Notes: generated from the letters alone by a model not told the origin. A stretch of 64,000 nt of DNA from Bettongia penicillata ogilbyi (GCA_023548195.1 JAJHZJ010000336.1:2584704-2648703), one strand, 5' to 3'; counted from the stretch's first letter, positions 1-13,104 are shown. Program-made: numbers and translations.

Positions 1-244
1 TTGTACAGAAAAAGATTGATTTCTATTTTAAAATCTTGTTTAGTTTTTCAGTTTTGAATGTTACATTAGCTTTAGTAAGCCAGTTTTTCTTTTTTTATGT
101 TGGTTCTGGATAGAATCCACGTTCAGCCTATTGTTTATAGTTTGGGGTATGGCTTTTCTTAGAGAAGACTCACATTTACAGAGCCCTCTAAGGTTTCCTT
201 GCCTCAGCTCCCTGAGGTAGGTATATAAGTGTTACTGTTATCAT

Positions 245-1020
245 TTGTAAACCAACAAGCATTTATTAAGTGCCAGATATAGTACCAGGTGCTAGGAGTA
301 CACAGACAAAACTGAAACAGGCCCTACCCTTTAAGAGCTTATGGTTTGTTTTTTTTTTCAGGGAAAGTGATATATCTACATATAAGTAGATTGAACATAT
401 GTACAAAGTAAATACAAGGTAATTTGGGGGAGGGACTCAGCAGTATCTGGCGTGTTGAGGAGAGGCTTTAATTAGGAAGAGGTACATGACATGAGCTTTG
501 ATTCAGAGTTGTGGATGGGGGTGTATTCCCGGCCCTGGGGTCACTTGTGCAGAAGTAGAGAGAATAGAGAAGGAATGTGATGTGAGAAGCCACCAGGTTA
601 GCTAGTTGTAGGGTGTATAAAGGGAAATAATGTGTAACCAATCTGGAAAGAGAGGGCGAGTTCAATTTAGGAAGGCCTTTAAATGCCAAATAGGAGTTTG
701 TATTTGACCTTAGTGGCAGCAGAATACCAAAGGTTCTTGAGAAGGTGAGTAACATGGTCAGACTTGTATTTTGAGAATATAACTCTGGAAGCTGTATAAA
801 TTAAAGAGGGGCTAGATTGGAGGCTACAGCAGTAGTTTAAACAGGTGATGGTGAGGTCTTGAACTACGCTGGTGACTGAGTGGAAAGAAGGGGATGGATA
901 CAAGGTGGAGAGTTAAAGCAGTAAGACGTGGCAACTGATTGTATGGGATATAGAGGTGGAGGGAAAATGAAGGGTTGAGGATTTCAAAGCTGGGTGACTG
1001 GATGGGTATTGGTGCTTTAA
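245..1020 (+). repeat. Unnamed old mammalian interspersed repeat, copy 1
   Basis: It begins with a run resembling 'catttattaagtgccagata..accaggtgctagg'. It continues through 'caaggtaatttgggggaggga', 'gaaggcctttaaatgccaaa' and 'acatggtcagacttg'. The same ordered landmarks recur at 38310-39300, which shows that this is a dispersed repeat and not a gene. I recognise the pattern from mammalian genomes but cannot name the family. Confidence 0.6.
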
Positions 1021-1039
1021 ACAGTAATGTGGGAAATTA

Positions 1040-1130
1040 AGAAATAAGAGAACACTAAGACTCAGAAATTAAGTGATTTGCCCACGATCACGCATCCAGT
1101 AAATGAACCCAGGTCTACAGCATGCTGTGA
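1040..1130 (-). repeat. MIR-like CORE-SINE fragment
   Basis: The + strand reads like the reverse complement of the MIR/CORE segment: 'actcagaaattaagtgattt' followed by 'gcccacgatcacgcatcc', 'agtaaatgaacccaggtc'. It is a short diverged remnant. Confidence 0.55.
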
Positions 1131-1571
1131 CAGTTTTATGTGTGACTGGGATATCACTGTCAAAATAACAAGGGGCATTAGGACTTAACAGGTGTCAGTT
1201 AGTGTTAGACATTTCTGTTTGTATGTCATTCAGATGCTTTTATTTGCTGTTAGCGTTCCCAAGCAGTGGCAGGTGAGGAAGCAGGACCTGGGCAAGTGTG
1301 AGATAGTTTTAGTCTACTTGGATTCAAAGGCCCTACCTTGGAGGCCATGTAGTCTAACCTCCTTCTTTTTACATATGAGGGTCCTGGGGCCTAGAAAGGT
1401 AAGGAACTTCTCTTCCAAATATTTTATCAGCATAATATATTATCCTACTCCTTGTCTCTCTGTCTTTTCCTGACATTTCATGTTTTATATTAAAAGGGAT
1501 CGGGACTGGACATAGGTACATTATCCACAACTTAACTGTATTACTGTTCTTTCAAAAATCATATCCTGAGG

Positions 1572-1712
1572 GAGGCAGCTAGGTGGCATAATGGATAGAG
1601 CACTGGTCCTGGAGTAAGGAGGACCTGAGTTCAAATCTGGTCCTAGATACTCAGAAACTTTGTGACCCTGGGCAAGTCATTTTTGTTTCCAAAAAACAAA
1701 AACAAAAATAAA
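1572..1712 (+). repeat. MAR1/WSINE1-type marsupial CORE-SINE, truncated
   Basis: The tRNA-derived head 'ggcagctaggtggcataatg' is followed by 'gatagagcactggtcctgga' and 'gacctgagttcaaatctggt'. The CORE segment ends near 'tgaccctgggcaagtcattt', and an A-rich tail runs at 1693-1712. The head is diagnostic of marsupial SINEs. Confidence 0.8.
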
Positions 1713-2029
1713 TCCTGAGCAAAAAAGAGTATCCTCAACCATTGTCTTTGCCATGATTCCATCTCCATCTTCTCAGGGAATAGTTCCCATCAAACACATA
1801 TATTTATTAGGAATATGTTGAAATATATTAACATTTTCATTTCATATCTTATTCATCCTGGTTTCCTGTTAGCTTCCATTATAGTTAGAAATATGCGCCT
1901 CTGTGGAAAAATCTCTAATATATTGAATTGAAAACTTTTAATAGTGAAGAATCTTAATTTGTGGTCACATTCATTCTGGTGATTATACCATCATATCATA
2001 AATCTTTAGAGCAGAGGCAACATTTCGTC

Positions 2030-2130
2030 CTGGATAGAGAGCTGTTCTCAGAATCATGAAAGTCTAAGGTCAAATCTTGCCTTTTACTTGTACTGACTCG
2101 GTGACCCTTGGCAACGTAACCTTTCAACGT
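2030..2130 (+). repeat. Diverged MIR/MAR1-like SINE
   Basis: Weak match: 'gatagagagctgttctcaga', 'ggtcaaatcttgcc', 'gactcggtgacccttggcaa'. The order of landmarks matches a CORE-SINE, but divergence is high. Confidence 0.45.
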
Positions 2131-2254
2131 ATGAAGTAACTCTCTTAGACTATGAAGTTAGAGAGAAGGTGCTGGCCTTTAATGGTAGAGGGAGCTTCTT
2201 CATCTATGAGTTCCTTGTATCAATGAGATTACTGGATATAGTTCTTTTCTCTGG

Positions 2255-2478
2255 GCAGCTAGAGGGCCTGGAGTCAGAAAAATCTGAGTTCGAATCTGCC
2301 TTCAGACACTACCTGGTGGCCTGGGCAAGTCACTTCACCATGTCTGCCTATTTCCTCATCTGTAAAATGAGCTAGAGAAGGAAATGGCAAATCACTCCAG
2401 TAATCTTTGGCAAGAGAACTTTCAATGGGGTCACAAAGAGTTGGGCATAACTGAAATGACTGAGTACCATCAACCAAT
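2255..2478 (+). repeat. MAR1/WSINE1-type CORE-SINE
   Basis: 'ggcagctagagggcctggag' joins the head directly to 'gtcagaaaaatctgagttcg', so the usual stretch around 'gtggcacagtggatagagc' is deleted. The rest is nearly complete: 'cctgggcaagtcacttcacc', 'cctcatctgtaaaatgagct', 'agaaggaaatggcaaatcac', and a 3' end with 'ggggtcacaaagagttgg'. Confidence 0.85.
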
Positions 2479-4446
2479 ACTTGTTAATTCAAGTTAGTAG
2501 GCTTTCTCAACCAATGGAATATATATTTGTAACCCAAATGTTTTCTTTAAAAGTAGTTGATGAATTAAGAAAATAATATCTTTTTTCAATGTGTCAATAA
2601 TTCAGGATCCTTTTGTAATTTTATCAGTGCACGTAATACTTTTCTCTTGTCCCTTCCCTCATACAACCTGAGAGGAAATATTAAATGAAGCTAAGCATAA
2701 AGTATTTGCTGCATCTATTTCTTTTCAGAGTCAACTAATGGAAAAATGATTTGAATTGGATCAGGGCCTCTGGTCTGCAGAACTAACATTGTTTGCTTAT
2801 TAATTGAGCGTCTTGTTGGGGGACAAATTTGCTTGGCTTTTTTGTATGTGTTTGCCCGTCCAGAGTCCTTTATAGAAACTGGCAGTTTAGTTTGTATGTT
2901 TCCCAGACTGTTCAGCCAGTCTTAATCGGTTCCTGAATGTTGATTGTCTCTCTCCTTCCATTTCTCTTCATTGTTGCTGAGTTTTCAAGCATTTACAACT
3001 GAGGTTGTTGGTCACCCAGTCACTGCTCAGTTAGGGTTCGGCTTTGTGCCAGAATTTGTTGGGGACTCTCAGGGACTGAGTTCTCTGTGCTAGCAAATGA
3101 ACAACGGTTCTCAAGCAGTCCCGTGTAGTTTGTTGATCCAGTATTCTCGTCCCGGGGAAATAAATCACTGAGAATGTCCAAGGAAGGGTGAGTTTATTTT
3201 TCCTTTTCCTTCGTCCAAGAGGTGCCCATGTCATCTGTATTGAATAACAAGATAATTAGATGTGCTGACAGAATGTTAATGTAGAGGAAGGCCGTGATAG
3301 AAGAGTCTCAGCCTAAAGCTGACAACATTGCTTATGTAGGTTACAGCATATGTTATTGATATCATTTTGAAAGAAAACATGGAGGGATAGAACAGCAGCA
3401 AGGGATATAATGAGATACAAGCATTTCTTTTCTTCAAAAACTGTGAGCATTTGCTTGTGCTCCAGGAACCCAGTATAATCACTGGAAATATGCAGAGTAA
3501 GCTCTCCGGTGAATTTAACAGAAGAAAGAGGGATATCAAAACATTTAAATTCAGTGTAGTTATAGCACATTTACTACTGGAGGAAAAAACATAATGGTTG
3601 AATGCCGTAAAGCTTATCTGTTTTTTATTCCTTCTGGGCAGATTGAAAATCCTTTATAAAGGAAGTTCAAATTCCCTTTTGAAATATAAAGCATTTCTGT
3701 GGTGTTGTTTTTCTCACTTTTTTTCCTTGTTTCCAAGTCTTCTTGAATATTCACTGCTTCTGCTGTCCATAATCACCATAAATGAAAGTAGAATGTAACT
3801 CACTGTCTCCTGTTACTTTTCCATCAATTTTTGCCCTTGAGATATAATTTGATTTTATCTTCAGTCATATATTGTCCTGATTTCATTGGACAAAACACTC
3901 AGATTCTTTTCATGTAGTAAAAATGTTTATGATTTAGTAGGAGTGTTTCTTGTAATGTCAGTTTTGTATTTCTGTGAGATGTTTACAAATTCAAATGATC
4001 AAATTTCAGATTAAAATAATTAAAATTCAGCATTATTTTTGGCCTCCTTCATAGCATGCATAATGCATCATTTTGAGGTTTCTTTATTACTAAATACTGT
4101 CTTTTACTATTAGTTTTTGGGTTCTTTACTGCTGAATGTAAATTTGCAGATCATAATCTTAGTTGTAAAAACTTAAAACTATTGCTATTATACACGTTGT
4201 CTTTTTGGTTCAGTAAATGTGATGTAAGTTTAGTCAAAATTCATGGGAAATATTCACTTTTTTGCCTGATGAAAAGTAGGCTTATCTAATTTTTAAAATA
4301 CTTATTTTAAGGACTAACAAGGATACCTCTAGCTACAGTTTTAGAGGTTTCCATATTGTATCTATTTCTGATTATGTAGCATTATTCACCCCAAGATTTA
4401 AGTCATCGTGTTCAGATGCTTAGAAGATACAACTTACTTTTTTTAA

Positions 4447-4646
4447 AAATTTATTTATTTAACTTTTTACATTCATTTTCACAAAATTTTGGGTTCCAAA
4501 TTTTCTCCCCATTTATCCCCTCCCCCCACCCCAATACACCAAGCATTCTAATTTTCCCTATCACCAATCTGCCCTCTCTTCTATCATCCCTCCCTTCTCT
4601 TGTCCCCATCTTCTCCCCTGTCCTGTAGGGCCAGATGACTTTCTTT
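4447..4646 (-). repeat. 5'-truncated second HAL1-like 3' end, tandem to copy A
   Basis: About 195 bp almost identical to 4680-4862, including the polypurine tract (seen on + as 'cccctccccccaccccaata') and the terminal A-rich end. It abuts the poly(A) of copy A head to tail. It is either a separate truncated insertion into that poly(A), or part of one insertion whose RNA carried two 3' ends. Confidence 0.8.
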
Positions 4647-5689
4647 CTTTTTTTTTTTAAATTATTTATTTATTTAACTTTTAACATTCATTTTCACAAA
4701 ATTTTGGGTTCCAAATTTTCTCCCCATTTATCCCCTCCCCCCACCCCAATACACCAAGCATTCTAATTTTTCCTATCACCAATCTGCCCTCTCCTCTATC
4801 ATTCCCTCCCTTCTCTTGTCCCCATCTTCTCTTTTGTCCTGTAGGGTCAGATGACTTTCTATTCCCCATTAACTGTATTTCTTATTTCCTAGTAGCAAGA
4901 ACAATAGTAAACAGTTGTTCCTAAAACTTTGAGTTCCAAATTCTCCCCATCCCTCCCTCCCCACCCATTCCCTTTGGGAAGGCAGGCAATTCAATATAGA
5001 CCATATCTGTGTAGTTTTGCAAATGACTTCAATAACAGTCGTGTTGTATAAGACTAACTGTATTTCCCTCCATCCTATCCTGCCCCCCATTGTTTCTATT
5101 CTGTCTTTTGATCCTGTCCCTCCCTGAGTGTTGACTTCAAATTGCTCCCTCCTCCCATTGTCCTCCCTTCCATCATCCCCCCCCACTCTGCTTATCTCCT
5201 TCTTCCCCACTTTCCTGTATTGTAAGATAGGTTTTCATACCAAAATGAGTGTGCATTTTATTCCTTCCTTTAGTCGAATGTGATGAGGGTAAACTTCATG
5301 TTTTTTTCCCAGCTCTCCTCTTTTTCCCTCAACTAAAGAGTCTCCTGCTTGCCTCTTGAATGAGAGATAATTTACCCCATTCCATTTCACCCTCTTTCCT
5401 CCCACTACATTTCTCTCTCACTGTTTACCTTAATTTCTTTTAAGATATGGTCCCAACCTATTCAATTCACTCTGTGCTCTCTGTCTCTGTATGTGTGTGC
5501 ACACACTCATGTACATGTGTGTGTGCATGTGTGTGTATGTGTGTGTGTGTGTGTGGTCCCACCAACTACCCAGATACTGAAAAGTTTCAAGAGTTACAAA
5601 TATTGTCTTTCCATGTAGGAATGTAAACAGTTCACCTTTGGTAAGTCCCTTATGACTTCTCTTTGCTGTTTACTTTTTCATGCTTCTTC

Positions 5690-6785
5690 TCATTCTTGTG
5701 TTTGAAAATCAAATTTTCTTTTCAGCTCTGGTCTTTTCATCAAGAATGCTTGAAAGTTCTTTATTTCATTGAAAGACCATATTTTCCCCTGAAGTATTAT
5801 ACTCAGTTTTGCTCGGTAGGTGATTGTTGGTTTTAGTCCTAGTTCCTTTGATTTCTGGAATATCCTATTCCATGCCCTTCAATCCCTTAATGTAGAAGCT
5901 GCTAGATCTTGTGTTATCCTGATTGTATTTCCACAATACTGGAATTGTTTCTTTCTAGCTGCTTGCAATATTTTCTCCTTGACCTGGGAATTCTGGAATT
6001 TGGCCACAATGTTCCTAGGAGTTTCTGTTTTTGGATCTCTTCCAGATGGTGATCGATGGATTCCTTCAATATTTATTTTGCCCTCTGGTTCTAGAATGTC
6101 AGGGCAGTTTTCCTTGATAATTTCATGAAAGATGATGTCTAGGCTCTTTTTTTGATCATGGCTTTCAAGTAGTCCCATAATTTTTAAATTGTCTCTCCTG
6201 GATCTATTTTCCAGGTCAGTTGTTTTTTCAGTGAGATATTTCACATTATCTTCTATTTTTTCATTCTTTTGGTTTTGTTTGGTGATTTCTTGGTTTCTCA
6301 TAAAGTCATTAGCCTCCATCTGTTCCATTGTAATTTTGAGAGAACTATTTTCTTCAGTGAGTTTTTGAACCTCTTTCCATTTGGCTAATTCTGCTTTTTA
6401 AAGCATTCTTCTCATTGGCTTTTTGAACCTCTTTTGCCAATTGAGTGAGCCTATTTTTCAAGGTTTATTTTCTTTCAGCATTTTTTTGGGTCTCCTTTAG
6501 CAAGGTATTGACCCGTTTTTCATGCTTTTCTTGCATCTCTCTCATTTCTCTTCCCAGTTTTTTCTCCACTTGTCTAACTTGATTTTCAAAATCCTTCCTG
6601 AGCTCTTCCATGGCCTGAACCCACCGGACATCCACCTCAGATGTCTGGGATACAGAAGCCCCGACCTCCACGTCTTTCCCTGATGGTCAGAATTGTTCCT
6701 TGTCATCAGAAATGAAAGGTGGGAACATGTGTTCCCCAAGAAAGTAGCTTTCTATGGTCTTATTTTTCTTCCCTTTTCTGGGCGT
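5690..6785 (-). pseudogene. HAL1-like ORF1 relic, copy A
   Basis: Minus-strand relic of an L1-type ORF1 protein. The coiled-coil part reads 'GREMREMQEKHEKRVNTLLK'. The RRM/C-terminal part contains 'TTDLENRSRRDNLKIMGLLE' and 'ILEPEGKINIEGIHRSPSGR'. The ATG used by copies B and C has become ACG (CGT on + at 6783-6785), and indels split the frame. ORF1 proteins of this family are RNA-binding trimers with nucleic-acid chaperone activity; this copy cannot make one. Confidence 0.85.
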
Positions 6786-7426
6786 TTTCCCAGCCAGTTA
6801 CTTGACTTCTGAGATTCCTCTGCATCCCTGCCTATATCCACCCAGCTAGTGCTTCTGAGATTCAAATGCTGCTCCCCAGCCTCAGGGCTTTCAGCTGGGG
6901 GGGGCTGCTATTCAATGTGAGCTTAAGTTCTGGTGCTCGGGTGGGGGCAGGGCCGCCTCCCAGGCTCAGTTCCTTCAAGGGGTTTATGGGAAGACCTTCA
7001 GTAATGGCCCTGAGCTCCTGTCTGCTCTGGGAGTTCCGGCCCGCAGCTGCCTCTGCCGCTGCCTCCCGAGGGGGCCTGAGTTCTGGACACACATACCCCA
7101 CTCCCCTCTTGGCCAGCCCAGAAGTCTCTCTCACTGACCTGGAGCTCCTGTGCGTGGAGGGATCTTCGCGGCCCCGGAGATTCTGTCCCTGAAGCCTGCT
7201 CGGATCTGATCCTCCCAGGCCCCGGGCCGGGCAGTGCAGGGGTGGGCTCTGCGTCTGGTGCGCGACAGACCTTTGGGGACAGCTTTCCAGGGCTCTCTGG
7301 AACGGAAATCTCTTCCACTGTGTTCCTGCACGGCTTGCACTGACCCAGAATTTGTGGGGAGTTCTTTTTACAGGAAATTTATGGGCTGTGGGTTCAGAGC
7401 TAGCATACAGTCAGTATTTCTACACC

Positions 7427-7435
7427 GCCATCTTG
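7427..7435 (-). promoter_or_regulatory. YY1-like site at the 5' end of HAL1-like copy A
   Basis: The minus strand reads CAAGATGGC within the first 25 bp of the element. The same core sits at the 5' end of copy C and, from established knowledge, at the start of the human L1 5'UTR, where YY1 sets the transcription start. The role here is inferred from position. Confidence 0.55.
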
Positions 7436-10400
7436 GCTCCTCCCCCTCAGCTTACTTGTTTTTAAAGTGTAAAACAATGTATAGAAACATTTAATAAGAA
7501 GAGAGAGCTAAAGGGACCTAGGTGAGCAAAGGGGACAGTTTGTGTAGTTAGAGGCATTAGGTTTTGCTTTCAGGTTCCTAGGTTTTTATTTAGTAATGTA
7601 CTTTCTTCAGGTGTATCTTTGAATTGTGAGGACCACCATGTGGTCACTTTTGGTTCTTCATTACTTTTTAAAAAGAGAGTTAAAGGATCATTTTATGTTC
7701 TGAGATGAAAGGAATTTTTTCCTTTTATTTCTACACTGGTTTTTTACATCTAAGATATTTTATCATGGCACAGATTGTACCATTTGACACCTTTGAAATA
7801 TTTTCTTTATATTAATTGGCAACTGTAGTTATTTAAAGTTGAATTGGTAAAAATGATGCTTCTTGGAAGACAGTCTAACTTCGTGATGTTAAATAAATTT
7901 CATAAATCATAACTAGACAATGGCTTGAATTAGTACTCTTGTGGGAAATACTGGGAAATTAGGGGTACTAATAATATGGTTTTGAAAAAAAATTCCATCT
8001 GTATTTGAACTAGTACTTCAGAATTGTTAGGTGACATAGTCTAAAGGTTCCATATGTTATATAAGAGGTAAAATAGGTGTACACTATTTATCATAATTAA
8101 AATTTTAGGGTTGTTTTTTTTTAGTTGTTTTTTTTTTGTATTGGTGGTAGGTGTTGGAGAATTGTTAACCATGGTGTACTGGCTGATTTATGATTTAGAT
8201 AATAAAATTTTATGCCTTAATTCCTGTCACACAGAATACAGTTTGTGTGGTTCAGTTCTGAAGATTGTGCTACATTTTAGAAATCCACTCCATTATCCAT
8301 CTTGGCTCTTGATTGTGAGATTACAGAAGAGAGAAGCCAGAATTAAGAGGGGAACAGGAAGAGCAAGGGGTGAGGAAACCTGTACATGCTGGAAGAAGGG
8401 TAGATAGGTTTTAGAGAAGTGAACTTAAACCTTTTAAGTATGAGTTTTGTCTCGTTTCTCCCCTAATTCATCATTGAGTATGCACCCAGGTTCTGCCTAT
8501 TCTCCTTTTCTCTGCTCCCATGTTTAACTTTTTGAAAATTAAAGCTAATGGTACTATTCTAACAGTAGCTCCATAAAAGAATTTCATGTAATTGGATAAA
8601 ACGTGCCTCAAGATTCGGGTGAGTTGTAGAGATATTCGAAGTTCTTAACAATTTCATGTTAAATGAATTTGCTTTTAATTTTCTTCCAAATTTCCCTCTA
8701 GAGTAGAAAATAATATATTACTGATAGCCAGTTTCTTGACTACTTTGAATTCATTTTGAATGAGAGAGATTAACAGAACGATTTCATATTTTCTTCTGTA
8801 TTAATGATGATATGTTTGTTATAGGATGTTTTGACTCTTCTTGCAACATCTTAGTATGGCTTCTGTTCTCTGGGGACACTCAAGTAAAGACATAGCTCTC
8901 CTCAATATGTCCCCCTGAGAAAATTGCAAAAGAAATTTTTATAACAATGGTATGCTAGGACATATGAAATGAAAGTCTGATGCTATTTAGTATTTAATAT
9001 TATATATTTAATATCTAATATTTCTTATGCTATTGAAAGATTTTGAGTTTGACATCCTAGTTTTGACATCCTTTTCATTACTTAAATGACAGTAATGTAA
9101 AGAAGTTTTTAAAATATATTTTTATTCCTCTTATTTTTAAGTTATTTCCTTGAATATTGACCTCTGATTTCCATACCTTCAAAAGGCATTTTGTAGAAGT
9201 TTTATAGAAATTATACCTGAATCATAGAAATTCCAAAATATTAAAAAGGATTGTCTTTCTCTTCCAAATTCACATTGTTGTGTTTTTCCTGTTACCAAGC
9301 AGTTATTTAATAATATAGTCAGTCTCAGCATAACCACTCAGTATAAAAACTTACTTTTTCTTTTAGTTTATCATCATTTCTGAATACATAACTTCCCAGC
9401 TCCTTCAGCCACTATAAAAGGTCAAGAAAATTTTCTCCTCCTGATACTCTTGTTTTCATTTGTTGTTGTAATCACTGTTTTTAGGCTCTTTGCCAGGAAA
9501 TTGTGACTCCTGGGCCAGTGGGAGGGGCTAAGGGTAAATGGCCAAAGATATTCTATTCCAAATGGATTTATGTGGAGCAACAGTGATATCCAGTGACAAG
9601 TTAAATTAGCCACAGAGGTGTTTTCTTCAACTCTCTCAGAAGATTAATATTGAGGGCTCTGATTCAGATCAGAGACTTCTGAAGTTAGGTCAGAGCAACA
9701 AAAAATTATATTTTGTAGGGAAATTTTAAAAAAATTTTGTAATGTGCCTCCATAGAACTAAATGAACCAGACGACTTTGCAAGAAGACAACCAGTGACAG
9801 ATGAGGTAATCCTATTTGAGTTATCATTTTTATCTTTGTACCATAACCAGTTTGCTTCTTTAGTTTCAATTTAATAATGGCATGTTGACATTTCAAGGAG
9901 AAAACATCTAGAACTCCTGCTTTATAAACAGATTGCCAACAAACTCATTATTTTTATGATGAATAGATATATTTCTTTACAGTCTCCCATTTCCTTAAAC
10001 TGCATAGAGATATGTTACTAAAAATATAACAGTCAAATTGTTCAGTTTTGACTTTCTATCTTGGTATGGCAATGCAAAGTTTTATAGTGCTTGTGTATCT
10101 CCTATAGATCTTACAATGTCGCTTTTTAAACAATTAGATTTTAACCTCTGAATTCCTAAGCCTCCAATGTTGTGCTTTACAGTTGAACATATTAGTAAGA
10201 TAATAATTTTCACTAGGACAGAAGTGGGCTTTTTATTTTAAGAAATATTTTTCTAAAAGTAATTACACTTAACATAACTACATGGAAGTTTTAGCAGTGA
10301 AGTAGCATAAATGGGCTGGCATCAGTAAGAGTTGCCTTTGGTTCCATGTCTTGAGGACTAAAGAAAACTTTGGCTTCTCCGAGTGGGCATTACAGGACAG

Positions 10401-10730
10401 CAGACCAATGGTTATTGTTCGCCTGTGACAATATTTACATTGTAGTGAAGGATCTACCACTCTCTTTTGCCATTCTTAGGTATTACTAAAGACAAGAAAT
10501 TTTTAATGTTATCAGAATTTGTATTCTAGGTCTGAAGAGAACACAGGCCTTTGGTCAAGGTTTCCTCCTCGCCTGATGTGTATGTGCTTTTGGTACTTTT
10601 ATATGCATTATCTTTTTGTGTCTTAGCTTGTGGAATTACTTTGTTTATTGCTATTCACTAGGTTATTTGAACATTTTTTCATTTAATATCTTTGGCCTTA
10701 ATCTAGGCACACGTTTCCTGAATGATTATC

Positions 10731-10731
10731 G

Positions 10732-10758
<27 letters not shown>
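10731..10758 (+). repeat. (TG)n microsatellite
   Basis: Fourteen uninterrupted GT units in intron sequence, likely polymorphic. Confidence 0.95.
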
Positions 10759-10762
<4 letters not shown>

Positions 10763-12614
10763 AATAGGAGTGGATTCACATTTTTTTCTTTTTCTTAGAT
10801 ATCACAACCAAAGTAAATTGGTTTTCAAAAGTTCTATAAGTGAAGGTTTTCAAGAATGAAAACCAAGCTGGTGTAGGACACTTACTTCTAGACAGACTTT
10901 ATTTAAAAAAAAGTCTTATTTCTCAACTCAGACCATCTCGAAGTCTTAACACTCACAGCTACCCTAGGATTTGAAAAAGGTGCCTTTTGTTTTTTATATT
11001 ACAGTCATTTGTTAATAAATACTGTTCCCAAGCCCCCAAGCAAAATACAGTGAAAAAAACTAAAATATTATCAGGACAACTTCAGAGGGAGGAACAAGAG
11101 TATTACAAAAGATGCAGCAAATAAGGCAAAGGTAACAGTGAAACTTTTGAGAAAATAATGTCTTCATGATCCTGAAATGTTCACGTTCACCATTAGTAGA
11201 CTTAATAAAGTATAGTGACTTGAAATGTCTGTGTTTATAACTTGGTCGCACTAAGTGCTTCTCCAGAAGTTAATGACTGATCTTTACCCTTAGCCAAGCT
11301 CTGAATGTGCTTTAGTGAAGTTCCTTTACTCTTTTCCCCTGTATGCCTGCTTATGCTTGATGAGACTGGCTTTCATATTTCCACCCTCAGAAGGTTGAAG
11401 CTGACCTGTTAACTGTATGACTCCATGACCCTCTTTCCAGGCCGTACCACAAGAAAGAAAAATCTTCAACTTTTTCTGGCTCTTATTCCAACTCTTGATC
11501 CCTGAATATTTTAAGAACATCAGCTGTTTAGTGTCTGATAAAGGATTTAGTCCAGTTGGCTCCCTAGCCCTTGTTTAAGAATCCCAAACTTCAGTCCTGT
11601 CATTCACTGTGTTTTAATAGGATTAGAATCTGTTACCTTATGTTGAGTGATTATGTCACCTGTCATGTATTTAGGGGAATTTGTGTGACCGAGAAGGAAT
11701 AGTATTGGTTGTCAGTGCAGGCTGGATGGAGTTAAATGAACTACAGAGTTTTGTGATACCATGGATCTATAAATGAAGGATTGGAATCCTGACTTTTCTC
11801 AGGATACTGATTTTTGACTATTTAAAAACATTGTAAAGGTGGATCTCCATTGATTATCCTACCACTTAAAAGTAATTACCTTAGTTAAGAACATTTATTG
11901 ATTGAAGCAGTCAATCCGAATCAAGTGTGAAAAGGGGCTGTATATGTCCATGAATCATTCAAAGGCATTATAAGAGAGACTTAACTTGTTCACAGCTTAA
12001 GGAATTTATTTTAAGAGAAAGGAGCTGTCTCAGAACTAGTTAGAGGTCTTAAGAGTGTAAATTCAAGGGACTGAAATAAGCATGGCCTTATTGAACATCT
12101 CTAAGGAGCAGTGGTAGGGCTAAACTGTTAGGAGGGTTTACAGCACTGTAAGCATCTTTGGATCATGTAGCACAGTAGCTGGGCTGAGGTAAAGCCTGAG
12201 AAAAAGGTCAACTCTTTTCCTTTCCCAGGGCCTGTTAATTCTCAGACCCTATAATATAAATTACTATTTTTTTCCTAGTAAAGTAAATTTTGCCTCAACC
12301 CAAAGTGACTGTGAGTTAAGATGTAAAAATAAAGTTAGGCAGAAAACCTGACCTCTGCCTGATATAAATTTTCCTAATTGGAGGCTCAGAGCTATTGTGA
12401 CTGAACTTAGAACTTTTCATCAAAAATAAATTCTATCATCCCTTAGGCTTAAATGGATCTAATTACTATACCCATTTAGAGATTATTAATCCCACTAAAT
12501 AGTGAAAATCTCCCTAGTGTATTTAAACTAACTATTACTTCTTTTCTAATATAGAATTAAAAAAAAAAATAGATGATAAGGCCAGCCTTCGCTTGGGTTA
12601 TGATATGTGTTATA

Positions 12615-12687
12615 CAGGGTGTCTCAAAAGTTCTAAGGTCAGTCTTAAGTTTAAGTTTAATAGCCCTAAGACCTTTGGAACATCTTG
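12615..12687. mobile_element. Mariner-type MITE, 73 bp
   Basis: The left end CAGGGTGTCTCAAAAGT pairs with the reverse complement of the right end, CAAGATGTTCCAAAGGT (12 of 17 bases identical). TA dinucleotides flank both sides (12613-12614 and 12688-12689), as expected for Tc1/mariner target duplication. The interior also tends to fold back. No transposase is present. Confidence 0.75.
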
Positions 12688-12786
12688 TATAAAATAACTT
12701 ACTGGGCACTATTATTCATTACATGTGTACATACTTATATGTACACAATAACAAAAGGGCACATTATTCATATGAAATAATATATG

Positions 12787-12980
12787 TTATATATATATAT
12801 ATAAATAACTCAATGCCCTGCATCTTTACATATATACACATTATATATGTGTACAAATAATAGGTATATTGTTATTATGTGAGATTACAGATATGCATAG
12901 ATATATGCTTGCTATACATTTATGTATATCTGAGTTCTGCTGTATAATTTGTATATATCTAGGTATATACATGAAATCTC
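12787..12980. repeat. TA-rich low-complexity sequence
   Basis: An (AT)n run at 12788-12803 lies in a longer stretch of ATATGTA-like sequence. No other structure is visible. Confidence 0.7.
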
Positions 12981-13104
12981 ATGAATAATATGCCTGTAGG
13001 TTATAGGGTATTGTTTTCCCTGCAGTTTTTTAAACCATAGGCACAGGTAAGTTAGTCATAGTAAATTTGACTCACAAGCATTTTTGTTAAGGCAATTGAA
13101 TGGG

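Larger units (their letters stand above)
4447..7450 (-). mobile_element. HAL1-like half-LINE retrotransposon, copy A (5'UTR-ORF1-3'UTR, no ORF2, doubled 3' end)
   Basis: On the minus strand the element runs 5'UTR (7450-6786), ORF1 relic (6785-5690), then a 3'UTR of about 1 kb. The 3'UTR contains CA/TG repeats (5494-5554) and a G-rich polypurine tract, and ends in A-rich sequence at 4647-4675. No reverse-transcriptase ORF lies between ORF1 and the 3'UTR, as in copies B and C. Beyond the first A-rich end a second, 5'-truncated 3' end follows (4447-4640). CTTACTT followed by T's and AAA at 4433-4447 and again at 7451-7466 looks like a target duplication around the whole unit. Half-L1 (HAL1) elements are known L1 derivatives that rely on L1 proteins in trans; the family name here is my inference. 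Confidence 0.8.
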
